Origin: CAYTSW01 sp964440605
GTDB taxonomy: Bacteria > Planctomycetota > Phycisphaerae > Phycisphaerales > UBA1924
Direction of reading: 5' to 3'
Assembly (NCBI GenBank): GCA_964440605.1
Contig: CAYTSW010000022.1
Coordinates: forward strand, 1 to 28,990
DNA: 28,990 nucleotides
Position numbers and translations under genes: made by a program. Positions 1 to 8,458 of this stretch are shown in pieces (position 1 is the first letter of the stretch; every line of letters starts with the position of its first letter). The notes under the pieces were generated by a model that ran no database searches, was not told the origin of the DNA, and saw only the letters and a list, made by a program, of their open reading frames with translations.

Positions 1-1354
1 GGTCACCGCACCCAGAAGCCACGCGCAGGACGACGCTTCCCCGCCGCCGACCGCCCCGGACGAGCCGACCGCCCCACCCCAGCAACCCCTTCCCGGCAGC
101 GACAACCCCCACCGCACACCGCCCAGTACCGGTGACGCTGTGCTCGTGGTCTACGGTGCGGGCGACGAGTTCGAAGCGACGTACGTGTCGCGCACGCCGA
201 CGGCGGTCATCGTGGAGGTTGGCGGCGTCCAGACCACCATCGAAATCGACTCCCTCGACGACCTCATCACGCTCCCCCCTGCCGACGAGCGCCTTCGGAG
301 TCTTCGCACCCTCGTCGACGATTCCGACCCGCTCCAGCTCCTCGAGCTCGCCCGCTGGGCCCGGACCCGAGGGCTGCTCGATCAGGCTCTCGAGCTCGCA
401 CGAGAAGCGCAGGCGCTGGCGCCGTCCGATGCCAATGCGCTCATCATCGAGCGCGAACTGGAGCGCCTCATCGAGCTTCGGCGACGACAGAACCAGGAAG
501 AAGCGGCTCCCTCGCCCGAACTGCTCGAGGCCCGCGAACGCCGGCGCACCCGCGCGGCGCTGCGGATCCATCCCTTCCCGCTGCTGACTCAGGAACAGGC
601 CGACCTGATGAAGGTCTACGAGCTCGATCTGCGCGACCCGCCGCGGGTAGTGGTGCCGCGCGATGTCCGCCAGGAACTGCTCTCGCGTTACGCCGAGGAC
701 CGTCTGGTCCCCAACTCGGAGGAGGGACGCAAGGCGTTTCTTCGTCAGGCCGACCGCGACGTTTTGGAGGTCATGTTCCGCCTCCGGGCTCGCGAGCTCT
801 ACCCGCGTGTGCGCGTCGCCGGGCTCCCGACCTCCATGAAGCACTTTCGCGACAACGTGAACGCGGGCTGGCTCACTTCGAACTGCGGCTCGACCGATTG
901 CCACGGCGGCCGCGACGGCGGGGACTTCCTGATCTACAACCGCAATCCCGGCCACGAGCGCGCCGTCGCGACCAACCTGTACATCCTTGAGACCTATCGC
1001 ACGTCCGAGGGTCTGCCGCTGCTCGACTATCAGGAGCCCGAGTTTTCAGTCCTCTTGCAGATGGGCCTCCCGCGCACCGAGGCGATCTGGCCTCATCCGC
1101 CGGTGCGAGGCTGGCGCCCGGTGTTCAAGGACCAGCAGGACCGCCACTTCCGCCCCGCCGTCCGCTGGCTCGAGAGCGTGTATCAGCCCCGCCCGGGGTA
1201 CGACTTCGAGTACGAAATGCCGGCCGAGCACATCCGCCGGCTCGCCCGCGAGGCCCGCGAGCGTGAACGCCAGGAGCGTGAGGAGGACGCCGGCCCGCCT
1301 CCCAGCCAGGAAGCGCGCCGCGATGGCGACGCCGCGGGGACCAACCCCGGCTGA
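1..1354 (+). CDS. Secreted protein with CX4CH haem-like motif, 5'-truncated
   Basis: The reading frame is open to the left edge, so the start lies outside the window; the first in-frame GTG (140) is not the likely start. The visible N-terminus reads through an SHAQDD stretch, like a signal peptidase site, into a Pro/Ala-rich linker, which suggests export. A short beta-like segment follows (VVYGAG to TTIEID), then a helical TPR-like stretch encoded near 320-470. At 884-904 is a Cys-x4-Cys-His motif (CGSTDCH) followed by GG. This is a known variant of the c-type haem site, but the role is unproven. The C-terminus is Arg/Glu-rich and probably disordered. It resembles conserved planctomycetal hypothetical proteins with a CHGG motif (from memory). 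No specific function can be assigned. Confidence 0.75.
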   Translation, partial: VTAPRSHAQDDASPPPTAPDEPTAPPQQPLPGSDNPHRTPPSTGDAVLVVYGAGDEFEATYVSRTPTAVIVEVGGVQTTIEIDSLDDLITLPPADERLRSLRTLVDDSDPLQLLELARWARTRGLLDQALELAREAQALAPSDANALIIERELERLIELRRRQNQEEAAPSPELLEARERRRTRAALRIHPFPLLTQEQADLMKVYELDLRDPPRVVVPRDVRQELLSRYAEDRLVPNSEEGRKAFLRQADRDVLEVMFRLRARELYPRVRVAGLPTSMKHFRDNVNAGWLTSNCGSTDCHGGRDGGDFLIYNRNPGHERAVATNLYILETYRTSEGLPLLDYQEPEFSVLLQMGLPRTEAIWPHPPVRGWRPVFKDQQDRHFRPAVRWLESVYQPRPGYDFEYEMPAEHIRRLAREARERERQEREEDAGPPPSQEARRDGDAAGTNPG

Positions 1355-1427
1355 CGCGTGCGATCGCTCGCAACCCGGGCGATGCCCGACCGCGTATGGG
1401 GGTGTCCGAGGGCCCGCGTCCCTCGTG

Positions 1428-1435
1428 CTACACTC
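1428..1435 (+). promoter_or_regulatory. Possible -10 element (CTACACTC) before the lipoprotein gene
   Basis: CTACACTC contains TACACT, a 4/6 match to TATAAT. It lies 53 bases before the lipoprotein start, in the 134-base gap after the preceding gene. No convincing -35 is visible. The call rests mainly on recurrence of the same octamer in other gaps of this window. Confidence 0.3.
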
Positions 1436-1488
1436 GCCCGTTCATCTTCCGCGCCCATTCGCGTGACTGTTTGAGGAGCTGCGTGCCC

Positions 1489-2751
1489 ATGCCCCGTCCG
1501 AGCGTGAACGTCCGAACCGCTGCCGTCCTGCTCGCCCTCGGGGGCCTCGGCCTGACCGCCTGCGACGATGGCGGCGACGCCCTTGCGCTCGATGTCCGCG
1601 AGTCCGCGGCGGTCATGGCCTACACCACGCCCGAAACCTCCGATGCCGAGCGCTCGTCGCGGTACGCCGCGGTCGCGAGCAACCTGAGCTCGCCCGATCG
1701 CGACGCTCCCGCCGCCGGTGCGGCCAACCTGCTCGCGGCGCAGGCGATCGCGGGTCAGGGCCAGCTCGCGTTGTCTGACGCCCGCTCGGGCTTTTCCGAG
1801 GTGACGTACGAGGTCGGCCGCGTCACCTCGCTGCTCGAGCGATACGTGCGCGTCGACGCGCTCGCCCGGGCCGTCGCCGCTCAGGATCTCTCGGATCGTC
1901 TCTCGGAAGACACGCAGCGCATCGCCGAGCTCCAGGAGCAGCAGTCGGAGGTGCAGGCCGAGCTCAATCGAGCCCGTGCCGAGCTCAACGGCCTGCGTGA
2001 CCGGCAGCAGAAGCTGCAGAGCGAAGCGGCCGAGCTGCGCAACCGCATCTCGCAGAACACCTTCGCCATCGAGGGCCGCACCGCGAGCGAGCGCCTCCCG
2101 GTCGTGCGTAAGTCGCGGGCGTTGACGCTCGCCGCGAACGAACGCGAACGCAAGGCCGGCTTGCTCGGCATCGAGATCCGCGAGGCCGAGCGTGGCATCG
2201 AGGGGCTCGAGCAGCAAGCCGAAGCCATCGAAGGGCGCATCGCGTTCGCGCGCGATGCGCGTCGCGTCACTGAGCAAGCCGCCAAGCGGCTCAACGAGAA
2301 GCGTCGCACGCTCCGTCGCCAGGCCGACGAAGCCGGTAACGAGGCCACGCAGCGCTTCGGAGCCCTCTTCGAGCGGTACGAGGCCGCCCTCACCCCCTTC
2401 GACGACGCGATCGCCAAACTGACTCAGGCGCGGTCGCGCGCGGGTGCGTCGGACATTCGTACGAACACCAGCGCCAGCATCGCCCACTTCCTCGCCTCGG
2501 CGCACCAGGCCCGCCTCGGCGTCGATCGCGTCCTCCTCCGGCTCGCGAGGGACCTGCGTGATCAGCGGGGTCGCGACGCCGGCGTCGACGAAGTGATCGA
2601 GCGTCTTGAGAACTCCATCGCCGAGGCGCGCGAGGCGGCGGCGACGGCCTACTCCGGAGCCTCGGGCGTGCTCGACACCGCCGCCCAGCGCGCCGAAGAG
2701 CTGCGCGGCAATACCCCGGCGGAGCCCGCCTCCGACGACGCCCAAGGCTGA
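1489..2751 (+). CDS. Coiled-coil lipoprotein of unknown function
   Basis: The 420-residue protein begins with a short basic segment, a hydrophobic stretch (AAVLLALGGLGL) and a lipobox LTAC with Cys25, so it should be lipidated at Cys25 and anchored to a membrane. Asp residues directly follow the Cys; in E. coli an Asp at +2 favours inner-membrane retention, but this may not hold here. Most of the chain is Glu/Arg/Ala/Gln-rich helix with strong coiled-coil character, for example around residues 115-200 and 220-290. The start is ATG 1489, or GTG 1483 two codons earlier; GAGGAG at 1473-1478 could serve either. The frame extends up to 1396, but that would put 31 residues before the signal sequence. 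No family is recognised; a periplasmic spacer or scaffold is a guess. Confidence 0.8.
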   Translation: MPRPSVNVRTAAVLLALGGLGLTACDDGGDALALDVRESAAVMAYTTPETSDAERSSRYAAVASNLSSPDRDAPAAGAANLLAAQAIAGQGQLALSDARSGFSEVTYEVGRVTSLLERYVRVDALARAVAAQDLSDRLSEDTQRIAELQEQQSEVQAELNRARAELNGLRDRQQKLQSEAAELRNRISQNTFAIEGRTASERLPVVRKSRALTLAANERERKAGLLGIEIREAERGIEGLEQQAEAIEGRIAFARDARRVTEQAAKRLNEKRRTLRRQADEAGNEATQRFGALFERYEAALTPFDDAIAKLTQARSRAGASDIRTNTSASIAHFLASAHQARLGVDRVLLRLARDLRDQRGRDAGVDEVIERLENSIAEAREAAATAYSGASGVLDTAAQRAEELRGNTPAEPASDDAQG

Positions 2752-2782
2752 AATCTCCTCGCCAACGCGATCCGCTTCGCTC

Positions 2783-4336
2783 TTAGCGCCCGCGGCGGTC
2801 CTGGCGCTTGTTGAGCCAGAGCTGTTCCAGCCGCTCTTCGCTGGTGCGCTCGAGCAGGCGGTCGGGCGGCAAGGTCTGCGTGATCATCCGTCCGGCGTCG
2901 TCGAGCGTCGTGGTCCAGGGCAGGGCGTCCTCGCGGGCCCGCGTGGTCTGGGTCCAGCCGCCGCCCGGCTCGGTGCGGAACGTGTCACGACGCAGGCTCA
3001 GGGCGCTGCGAGCGCCGTCGAAGGTGTAGAAGCCCAGGTCGTACAGCGCCGCCTGGTCTTCGGTGCTCTGGGCCACGACGCGCGGCAGCAGGTAGCGCTC
3101 CACGGCGCTGAGGTAGTGCGCACGCGGGGCGGTGAACTCCGCCCGCTCGGGCGCGCCGCCCGGCACGTCGGAACGCACCTGGATGGTCGGCCCATGCCGC
3201 ACCAGCGTCTGCACCGCGCGCCGCACCAGTTGCATCGACTTGGATCGTTCCCGAGTTCGGACGAGCCCTCTGGGGTCGTCCTGTTCCGGCTTGTAGATGT
3301 CGAGCGTCACCCGCCAGAACTCGCGCTGGCGATCGCGCGACAGCCAGAACGCCGCCCGCGAGTCGATGTACCCGTCACGCGCGAGCCCGTCGGTTTGCAT
3401 GCGCGCCTCGATCAGCACCAGCCAGCCGTACTCGCGGTGCTCGACGTCCCAGCGGTTTTTGGGCAGCGACGGGTTCAACTCGCCCCGCTGCCCGATGCGC
3501 ACCTCCACGCGCTGGTAGCCGAGTTCCTCGGCGTCCTCGGGGCCGCCGCTGGTCGCGGGCCGGTACACGCGCAGCCACAGCGGCTCGTCGTACAACGCCG
3601 CGTCGAGGTCTTCGGGCGTGACGTCCTCCATGAACAGGCGGCCCGCGGTCAGGATGCTTCGGCGCTCGTCGGCTTCGGCCTGCGGGTCGTCGAACTCCGC
3701 CGCCGCGATGACCGTCTCGTAGATCGCTCGGGCACGCTCGAACTCCTGCGGCGCCGCGTCCAACTGGAAGGTCACGAACTCGCCCGGCTCCGTCCGAACG
3801 ATCGTGTACCCCGTGCGCGGGTAGGTCTGTTCCAGCGGCCCGTCGGGGGTGTCGAAATCGGCGAAGCGCGGTTTCGGTCGCATGTACGCCCGCGTTGCCG
3901 CGTGCCCGCCCACGCGGAGGTCGTCGACGCGATCGAAGGGCTCGAGCAGCGTCACCGCCTGTCTCGGGTCGGACGAAGGAAACCGGATCGACGCCTCGTG
4001 CTGACGCACCACCGCGTCCATCGCCTGAGCCGTGGTCAGTTCGTGGTCCGTCGAGCGCGACTGGACGATCTGGATCACCCACCGGCCGCTGGGCGGTTGG
4101 ATCGTCGTCCGCGCCGGGCCGTCGGCGACGAACTCCGTCTGCGCGCCGCTCTCCGCCGGCAGGTACAGCTTCAGCCCCATCGCCTTGACCTCGAACGCCT
4201 CGGGCTGCAGGGGCACGGCCTCCACGTTCGCGGAACCGCCCGCTCCGGGCTGAGCCGAGGCCGTCCCGATAGTGGGGGGAGCGGCGGCGAAGCAGGAGGC
4301 GGCCAGAACGGAAACGGCGAGTCGTGTCATGGGCAT
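2783..4336 (-). CDS. Secreted protein of unknown function
   Basis: The gene converges on the lipoprotein gene (31-base gap) and diverges from the ribosomal block. Starting at 4336 gives 517 residues with a classical signal peptide, MPMTRLAVSVLAAS to GTASA, and likely cleavage before QPGAGG. A second ATG lies two codons downstream. The frame continues upstream to 4654, but that extension has no signal-peptide logic and would overlap the rpsJ promoter, so I reject it. An AGGA (complement of 4342-4345) precedes the start. The mature protein is mixed alpha/beta with many Arg, Glu and Trp residues and no motif I recognise; the part from KAMGLKLYLP to TVIAAAEFDD vaguely resembles PsbP/DcrB-like folds. 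The C-terminus is basic (KRQDRRGR). Function unknown; extracytoplasmic location is inferred. Confidence 0.75.
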   Translation of the reverse strand: MPMTRLAVSVLAASCFAAAPPTIGTASAQPGAGGSANVEAVPLQPEAFEVKAMGLKLYLPAESGAQTEFVADGPARTTIQPPSGRWVIQIVQSRSTDHELTTAQAMDAVVRQHEASIRFPSSDPRQAVTLLEPFDRVDDLRVGGHAATRAYMRPKPRFADFDTPDGPLEQTYPRTGYTIVRTEPGEFVTFQLDAAPQEFERARAIYETVIAAAEFDDPQAEADERRSILTAGRLFMEDVTPEDLDAALYDEPLWLRVYRPATSGGPEDAEELGYQRVEVRIGQRGELNPSLPKNRWDVEHREYGWLVLIEARMQTDGLARDGYIDSRAAFWLSRDRQREFWRVTLDIYKPEQDDPRGLVRTRERSKSMQLVRRAVQTLVRHGPTIQVRSDVPGGAPERAEFTAPRAHYLSAVERYLLPRVVAQSTEDQAALYDLGFYTFDGARSALSLRRDTFRTEPGGGWTQTTRAREDALPWTTTLDDAGRMITQTLPPDRLLERTSEERLEQLWLNKRQDRRGR

Positions 4337-4670
4337 GGTCGTCCTATCGGTCCGAGTCGCGGTGGGCGGTTGATCCGCCGGCATCGGAGATGCACCCCAA
4401 CGACGCCCGGAAAACGCTCGACCCGCGGGCTTGACATCAACGCGTTGAGCATTATCCTTGCCCCTCCCCCTCTGCGAGGAGGGCGTGGTGGACCCCTGAC
4501 ACCGTTGGACGTGCCGAGGGCGGGCCTGCTCGGGCCTCGCCCGGCGGAGCACGCCGCCGACTCGACTCCCCGAGCGGCCCACGCGGTGCATCGGCCCATC
4601 CTGTCGTGTGTCCAAGAGTAATTCTTTTCCCCGCGCCGTCACGAGCGGCGTCAAGCAGCGAGCGCACTAC
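4337..4670. other. Divergent intergenic region and rpsJ leader
   Basis: This 334-base gap separates the minus-strand secreted-protein gene from rpsJ. It holds the rpsJ promoter (4431-4458) and about 200 bases of leader. The leader contains a stem-loop at 4518-4542: GGGCGGGCC pairs with GGCC(T)CGCCC, giving nine base pairs with one bulged T and a six-base loop. No U-run follows, so it is not a terminator. S10 leaders in E. coli mediate L4 autoregulation, but nothing here matches that structure by eye. No minus-strand promoter could be identified. Confidence 0.6.
4431..4458 (+). promoter_or_regulatory. Sigma70-type promoter for the rpsJ / S10 block
   Basis: A perfect -35 TTGACA at 4431-4436 is followed after 16 bases by TATCCT at 4453-4458 (4/6 match to TATAAT). 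The AT-richness stands out against the GC-rich surroundings. Transcription would begin near 4465, giving a leader of about 200 bases before rpsJ. This is the best promoter match in the window and sits where the S10 operon promoter is expected. Confidence 0.7.
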
Positions 4671-4979
<309 letters not shown>

Positions 4980-4991
4980 CCGAACTCCCGA

Positions 4992-5023
4992 CCGGGCCCC
5001 GCGACAGCGGGGCCCGGTTTTTT
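4992..5023 (+). terminator. Intrinsic terminator between rpsJ and rplC
   Basis: A perfect 11-bp stem (4992-5002 with 5007-5017, CCGGGCCCCGC / GCGGGGCCCGG) closes a GACA loop and is followed directly by six T (5018-5023). It begins 13 bases after the rpsJ stop codon. The structure should terminate most transcripts, or act as an attenuator, between the first and second genes of the S10 operon. Confidence 0.9.
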
Positions 5024-5187
5024 CTTCAGCACACCAGCCGGTTCCTCTGCTCCGGGCGGGCGTCCCGCCGGCGGCACGAGCCGATCCGGGCATGGCCCTG
5101 CTTCACGCGGGTCGTGACGCCCCGGGAAACCGCCTGACGCGATGCCACCCGTTGCGGGAAGTCGCGAACGGCCGAAGGGAGCCAGCC

Positions 5188-5880
5188 ATGGCGCTGACGC
5201 TGCTTGGCAAGAAAATCGGAATGACCCGCGTGTTCAACGAGGGAGGCGCGAGCATCCCTGTCACGGCGATCGAGGTCGGCCCCTGCGTCATCACGCAACT
5301 GAGGACGATGGAGAAGGACGGCTACACGGCGGTCCAGATCGGTTTCGATGATCTCAAGCCCCGCCGATCGACCTTCCCGATCATTGGGCACGACGCCAAG
5401 GCGAAGACCGCTCCCAAGCGGCATCACCGCGAGTTCCGCGTCTCCGAAGACGAGTTGGGCACCTTCGAGTTGGGCCAGACGCTGACGGTGGAACAGCTCG
5501 AGAAGTTCGCCTTCGTCGACGTCTCGGGCACCTCGAAGGGCAAGGGATTCCAGGGCGGGATGAAGCGGCACAACTTCCGCGGCCAGGAGGCGTCGCACGG
5601 CGTCGAGCGCAAGCACCGCTCCCCCGGCTCGATCGGCGGCCACGCGACAAACCTCGGTACCGGCCCGAAGATCAAAAAGGGCAAGAAGATGGCGGGCCAG
5701 ATGGGCAACGAGCGCGTCACCACGCGATCGCTCGAAGTCATCCGGGTTGACGCGGAGCGCAACCTTCTGCTCGTCAAAGGCCCCGTGCCCGGCGCCAACG
5801 GGCAGCCGGTAGAGGTTCGCGAGCCCTCGCGCCTGTACAAACCAAAGAAATCGAAGCAGGAGGAGAAGGCCGCGGGCTGA
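5188..5880 (+). CDS. rplC: 50S ribosomal protein L3 (uL3)
   Basis: The 230-residue product starts MALTLLGKKIGMTRVF, typical of uL3, an early 23S-binding assembly protein whose loop reaches the peptidyl transferase region. The loop motif GMKRHNFRGQEASHG (about residues 124-138) and RSPGSIGG are conserved; Gln133 corresponds to the glutamine methylated by PrmB in E. coli. The frame is open upstream to a GTG at 5092, but the homologous start is ATG 5188, preceded by GAAGGGAG at 5174-5181. It is about 20 residues longer than E. coli L3, mainly from a Lys/Glu-rich C-terminal tail. Because a terminator precedes it, it needs readthrough or its own promoter in 5024-5187, where I found no clear one. 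Confidence 0.97.
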   Translation: MALTLLGKKIGMTRVFNEGGASIPVTAIEVGPCVITQLRTMEKDGYTAVQIGFDDLKPRRSTFPIIGHDAKAKTAPKRHHREFRVSEDELGTFELGQTLTVEQLEKFAFVDVSGTSKGKGFQGGMKRHNFRGQEASHGVERKHRSPGSIGGHATNLGTGPKIKKGKKMAGQMGNERVTTRSLEVIRVDAERNLLLVKGPVPGANGQPVEVREPSRLYKPKKSKQEEKAAG

Positions 5881-6174
5881 CTCCCGGCCTAGACTCGCGG
5901 CCCTCCGGCGTCCGGTCGTTCGGTCTCGCCGGCGTGGTGCGGATTACATCACACGCGATTCTTTGTTTCCAGCCGATTCGTCGGGCCCTCGAAGAGCGGG
6001 GTACCGGCGGCCGGGACGGTCCGGAGCGGATCCGGATACCCCTCGGCGACACAGCACGAACTACTACGCCGAGTCGACCCCGGCGGTGCGCATAGATCGA
6101 GAACGGCGCACGCTCCGGGCGAGGCGAAATGGGCCGCGAGACGGCCCGACGTCAGGCGACGAAAGGACACAGGA
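5881..6174 (+). other. Long rplC-rplD spacer, possible internal promoter region
   Basis: These 294 bases hold no supported gene. CTAGACTC at 5889-5896 resembles the -10-like octamer seen in other gaps. A locally AT-richer patch at about 5940-5970 (GGATTACATCACACGCG and TTCTTTGTTTCC) could be another start region. No matching -35 was found. Such a long spacer within the S10 operon is unusual and suggests an internal start or a leader for rplD, the autoregulator of the operon in E. coli. Confidence 0.4.
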
Positions 6175-6909
6175 ATGGACATCCCTGTTCTGAACATGCA
6201 AGGGAAAGAGGTCGGCACCTTTCCCGTTGATGCCGACGCCCTCGGAGGCGAGGTCAATCCTGCGCTGATCAAGCAGGCGTACGTGATGTACCACGCGAAC
6301 AAGCGCCAGGGCTCGGCCCGGACCAAGTCGCGTGGAATGGTGGATGGGTCCACCCGCAAGCTCTTCCGGCAGAAGGGCACGGGCAACGCGCGAATGGGCG
6401 CCGTGCGCACGAACATCCGTCGCGGCGGCGGGCGGGCGTTCGCCAAGACCAAAACACGCGAGGACTACCGGCTCTCCATGCCGGTGAAGATGCGCCGCAA
6501 GGCCAACCGCAGCGCGCTGCTCGCCAAGCTCTTCGGGGGCGTGGTGGACGGCAAGCGCATCGTCGAGGTCAAGGTCATCGACGATCTCACGCTGGCCCAG
6601 CCCAAGACCAAAGCGATGCGCGACGCGATCAAGGCGTGGGGCATCGACCGCTCGTGCCTCGTCGCGGTGCCCGCTGACAACCTCAATATCCGGCTCGCGA
6701 CGCGGAACATCGAAGAGGTGGAGCTGTGCAGCAGCGAGCAGTTGACCGCTTTCGAGCTGCTCAACCACCGCTACCTGGTCATCTCAAAGTCGGACTTGCA
6801 GGCGTGGATCGACGGCTCGTCGTCGCGCACGGGCAAGGGCGGCAAGAACCGCGATTCATCCCGCAAGTCGGCGGCGGACGGCACCTCGATGGAGCAGGAG
6901 GCGGCGTAA
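6175..6909 (+). CDS. rplD: 50S ribosomal protein L4 (uL4)
   Basis: The 244-residue uL4 has the expected N-terminal MDIPVLNMQGKEVG strand. The exit-tunnel loop carries TRKLFRQKGTGNARMGAVRTN followed by RRGGGRAF. The Rossmann-like globular domain includes VIDDLTLAQPKTKAM and ends in a helix with YLVISKSDLQAW. It binds 23S domain I, lines the exit tunnel and, in E. coli, represses its own operon. About 35 residues of Ser/Lys/Gly-rich tail extend beyond the usual end (E. coli is 201 residues). The end of this tail also encodes AGGAGG (6896-6901), which serves as ribosome binding site for rplW. The stop codon shares one base with the rplW start. Confidence 0.97.
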   Translation: MDIPVLNMQGKEVGTFPVDADALGGEVNPALIKQAYVMYHANKRQGSARTKSRGMVDGSTRKLFRQKGTGNARMGAVRTNIRRGGGRAFAKTKTREDYRLSMPVKMRRKANRSALLAKLFGGVVDGKRIVEVKVIDDLTLAQPKTKAMRDAIKAWGIDRSCLVAVPADNLNIRLATRNIEEVELCSSEQLTAFELLNHRYLVISKSDLQAWIDGSSSRTGKGGKNRDSSRKSAADGTSMEQEAA

Positions 6910-7187
6910 TGGAAGCGATCCACATCATCAAGAAGCCGTTGATCACCGAGAAGATCACGTTCGCCTCGAACGAGCACAACCGCTACGGGTTCCTCGTCTC
7001 GCGCACCGCGACGAAGACCGACATCAAGCGAGCGGTCGAGGAGCTCTACAACGTGCGCGTGGTGGGAGTGAACACCACCAACCGTACGTCGCGCAACCGG
7101 CGCATGCGGTACGGCACGGTGAGCGGGAAAACGACCAAGCGGGCCATGGTCCGCGTGCATCCGGACGACCGGATCGACCTCTTCTGA
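6909..7187 (+). CDS. rplW: 50S ribosomal protein L23 (uL23)
   Basis: The 92-residue protein, MEAIHIIKKPLITEKITF onward, has the classical uL23 start and the KRAVEELYNVRVVGVNT core. It sits at the tunnel exit and is the docking site for trigger factor and SRP. The frame extends upstream to 6726 within rplD, but the real start is ATG 6909, which overlaps the rplD stop by one base and lies 7 bases after a perfect AGGAGG. Tight coupling to rplD indicates co-translation. The extension loop (NRTSRNRRMRYGTVSGKTT) is present. Confidence 0.97.
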   Translation: MEAIHIIKKPLITEKITFASNEHNRYGFLVSRTATKTDIKRAVEELYNVRVVGVNTTNRTSRNRRMRYGTVSGKTTKRAMVRVHPDDRIDLF

Positions 7188-7209
7188 GCAGCAAGCGGGA
7201 GCTTGAGAA

Positions 7210-8064
7210 ATGCCCATCCGAATCTACAGACCAACCAGTGCCGGCCGACGAAACGCGTCGGTGAACGTGCACGCCGAGGTGACCAAGCGTCGCCCGGAGA
7301 AGTCGCTCACCGAGCCGCTGCCCAAGAAGGGCGGGCGGAACCACCACGGCAAGATCACCGTGCAGGGTCGCGGCGGCGGGCACAAGCGTCTGTACCGCAA
7401 GATCGACTTCAAGCGGGCCGACCGCAACGGCATCAAGGGCGAAGTGATCGCCATCGAGTACGACCCCAACCGCACCTGCCACATCGCGCTCGTGCAGTAC
7501 GAGGACGGCGTGAAGCGCTACATCCTGGCGCCCCGCGGCGTGAAGGTCGGCGCGACGATCATGGCCTCGGACGAGTACATCGAGTCGACGCCCGGCTCCA
7601 TGCTCAAAATCAAGAACATCCCCACGGGCATCGCGCTGCACTGCGTGGAGCTTCAGCCCGGCAAGGGCGGGCAGATGTGCCGCTCGGCGGGCATGTCGGC
7701 GCGTCTGACGAACAAGGAAGGCCGGTACGCGACGCTGGTGCTGCCCTCGGGCGAGATCCGGCGCGTGCTCCAGGAGTGCCGGGCGGTGGTGGGGATCGTC
7801 GGCAACTCCGACCACCAGCAGCGCCGCTTGGGCAAGGCCGGCAAGAGCCGGCACATGGGGCGCCGTCCGAAGGTGCGCGGCGTGGCGATGGACCACGCGA
7901 CCCACCCGCTGGGCGGCGGCGAGGGGCGTTCGAAGGGCGGGCGGGCGCCGGTGTCGAAGACGGGCGTCTTCGCCAAGGGCGGCTCGACGCGCAATCGCAA
8001 GAAGCACTCCGAAGAACTCATCATCCGCCGTCGCAAGAGCAAGCGGTACGGCCAGCTCCGCTAA
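7210..8064 (+). CDS. rplB: 50S ribosomal protein L2 (uL2)
   Basis: The 284-residue uL2 has an N-terminal OB-like domain (ITVQGRGGGHKRLYR near 49-63), an SH3-like domain and the C-terminal peptidyl-transferase loop. GGGAG at 7197-7201 precedes the ATG by 8 bases. In the loop, GVAMDHATHPLGGGEGR (224-240) keeps the critical His (E. coli His229, here His232). The flanking E. coli Asp228 and His231 positions are Thr231 and Leu234. Related bacteria such as Bacteroidetes also lack the second His, so this is probably lineage variation. uL2 is needed for subunit association and peptidyl-transferase assembly. Confidence 0.97.
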   Translation: MPIRIYRPTSAGRRNASVNVHAEVTKRRPEKSLTEPLPKKGGRNHHGKITVQGRGGGHKRLYRKIDFKRADRNGIKGEVIAIEYDPNRTCHIALVQYEDGVKRYILAPRGVKVGATIMASDEYIESTPGSMLKIKNIPTGIALHCVELQPGKGGQMCRSAGMSARLTNKEGRYATLVLPSGEIRRVLQECRAVVGIVGNSDHQQRRLGKAGKSRHMGRRPKVRGVAMDHATHPLGGGEGRSKGGRAPVSKTGVFAKGGSTRNRKKHSEELIIRRRKSKRYGQLR

Positions 8065-8112
8065 GAGCGGGTTTCCCAGTCGGGAAGACTTTCACCGAGC
8101 GAGGATCGCGAT

Positions 8113-8397
8113 ATGTCACGCAGCTTGAAAAAGGGCCCGCACGTCGATGAGCGGCTGTTCGTCAAGGTGGACAAGCTCAACCAGCAGAACAAGCGCGAGC
8201 CGCTGAAGACGTGGTCGCGTGCGTGCACGATCGTGCCCGAGTTCGTCGGGCACACCTTCCAGGTGCACAACGGCCGCGTGTTCATGGACGTGTTCGTGAC
8301 CGAGGACATGGTGGGCCACAAGCTCGGTGAGTTCTCGCCCTCGCGGACGTTCCGCGGGCACACGAACAAGAAGGAAGGCATCAAGAAGGGCCGGTGA
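8113..8397 (+). CDS. rpsS: 30S ribosomal protein S19 (uS19)
   Basis: The 94-residue product starts MSRSLKKGPHVDERL and contains KTWSRACTIVPEFVGHTFQVHNG and HKLGEFSPSRTFRGH, all diagnostic of uS19. It forms part of the 30S head near uS13 and contacts the A-site finger. GAGG at 8101-8104 gives the ribosome binding site. It has normal length and a lysine-rich end. It lies 48 bases after rplB and 61 bases before rplV. Confidence 0.97.
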   Translation: MSRSLKKGPHVDERLFVKVDKLNQQNKREPLKTWSRACTIVPEFVGHTFQVHNGRVFMDVFVTEDMVGHKLGEFSPSRTFRGHTNKKEGIKKGR

Positions 8398-8458
8398 TCC
8401 GGTTCTTCTCGCTGCGGTCGGGCGTCGTTCGGACACCGAGTGATTTGAGGCACGAGTC

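Noticed and set aside
1183..2745. Long minus-strand open frame (520 codons) opposite the lipoprotein gene
   Set aside because: It is the antisense shadow of a GC-rich coding region; composition is Gly/Arg/Leu-rich without domains, while the plus-strand frame has a signal sequence and lipobox.
2606..4621. Long plus-strand open frame (671 codons) opposite the secreted-protein gene
   Set aside because: Arg/His/Pro-rich translation typical of antisense GC-rich frames, no ribosome binding site, and it runs through the rpsJ promoter.
4608..4670. N-terminal extension of S10 from GTG 4608
   Set aside because: The 21 extra residues are not homologous to uS10 and there is no Shine-Dalgarno; ATG 4671 gives the family length.
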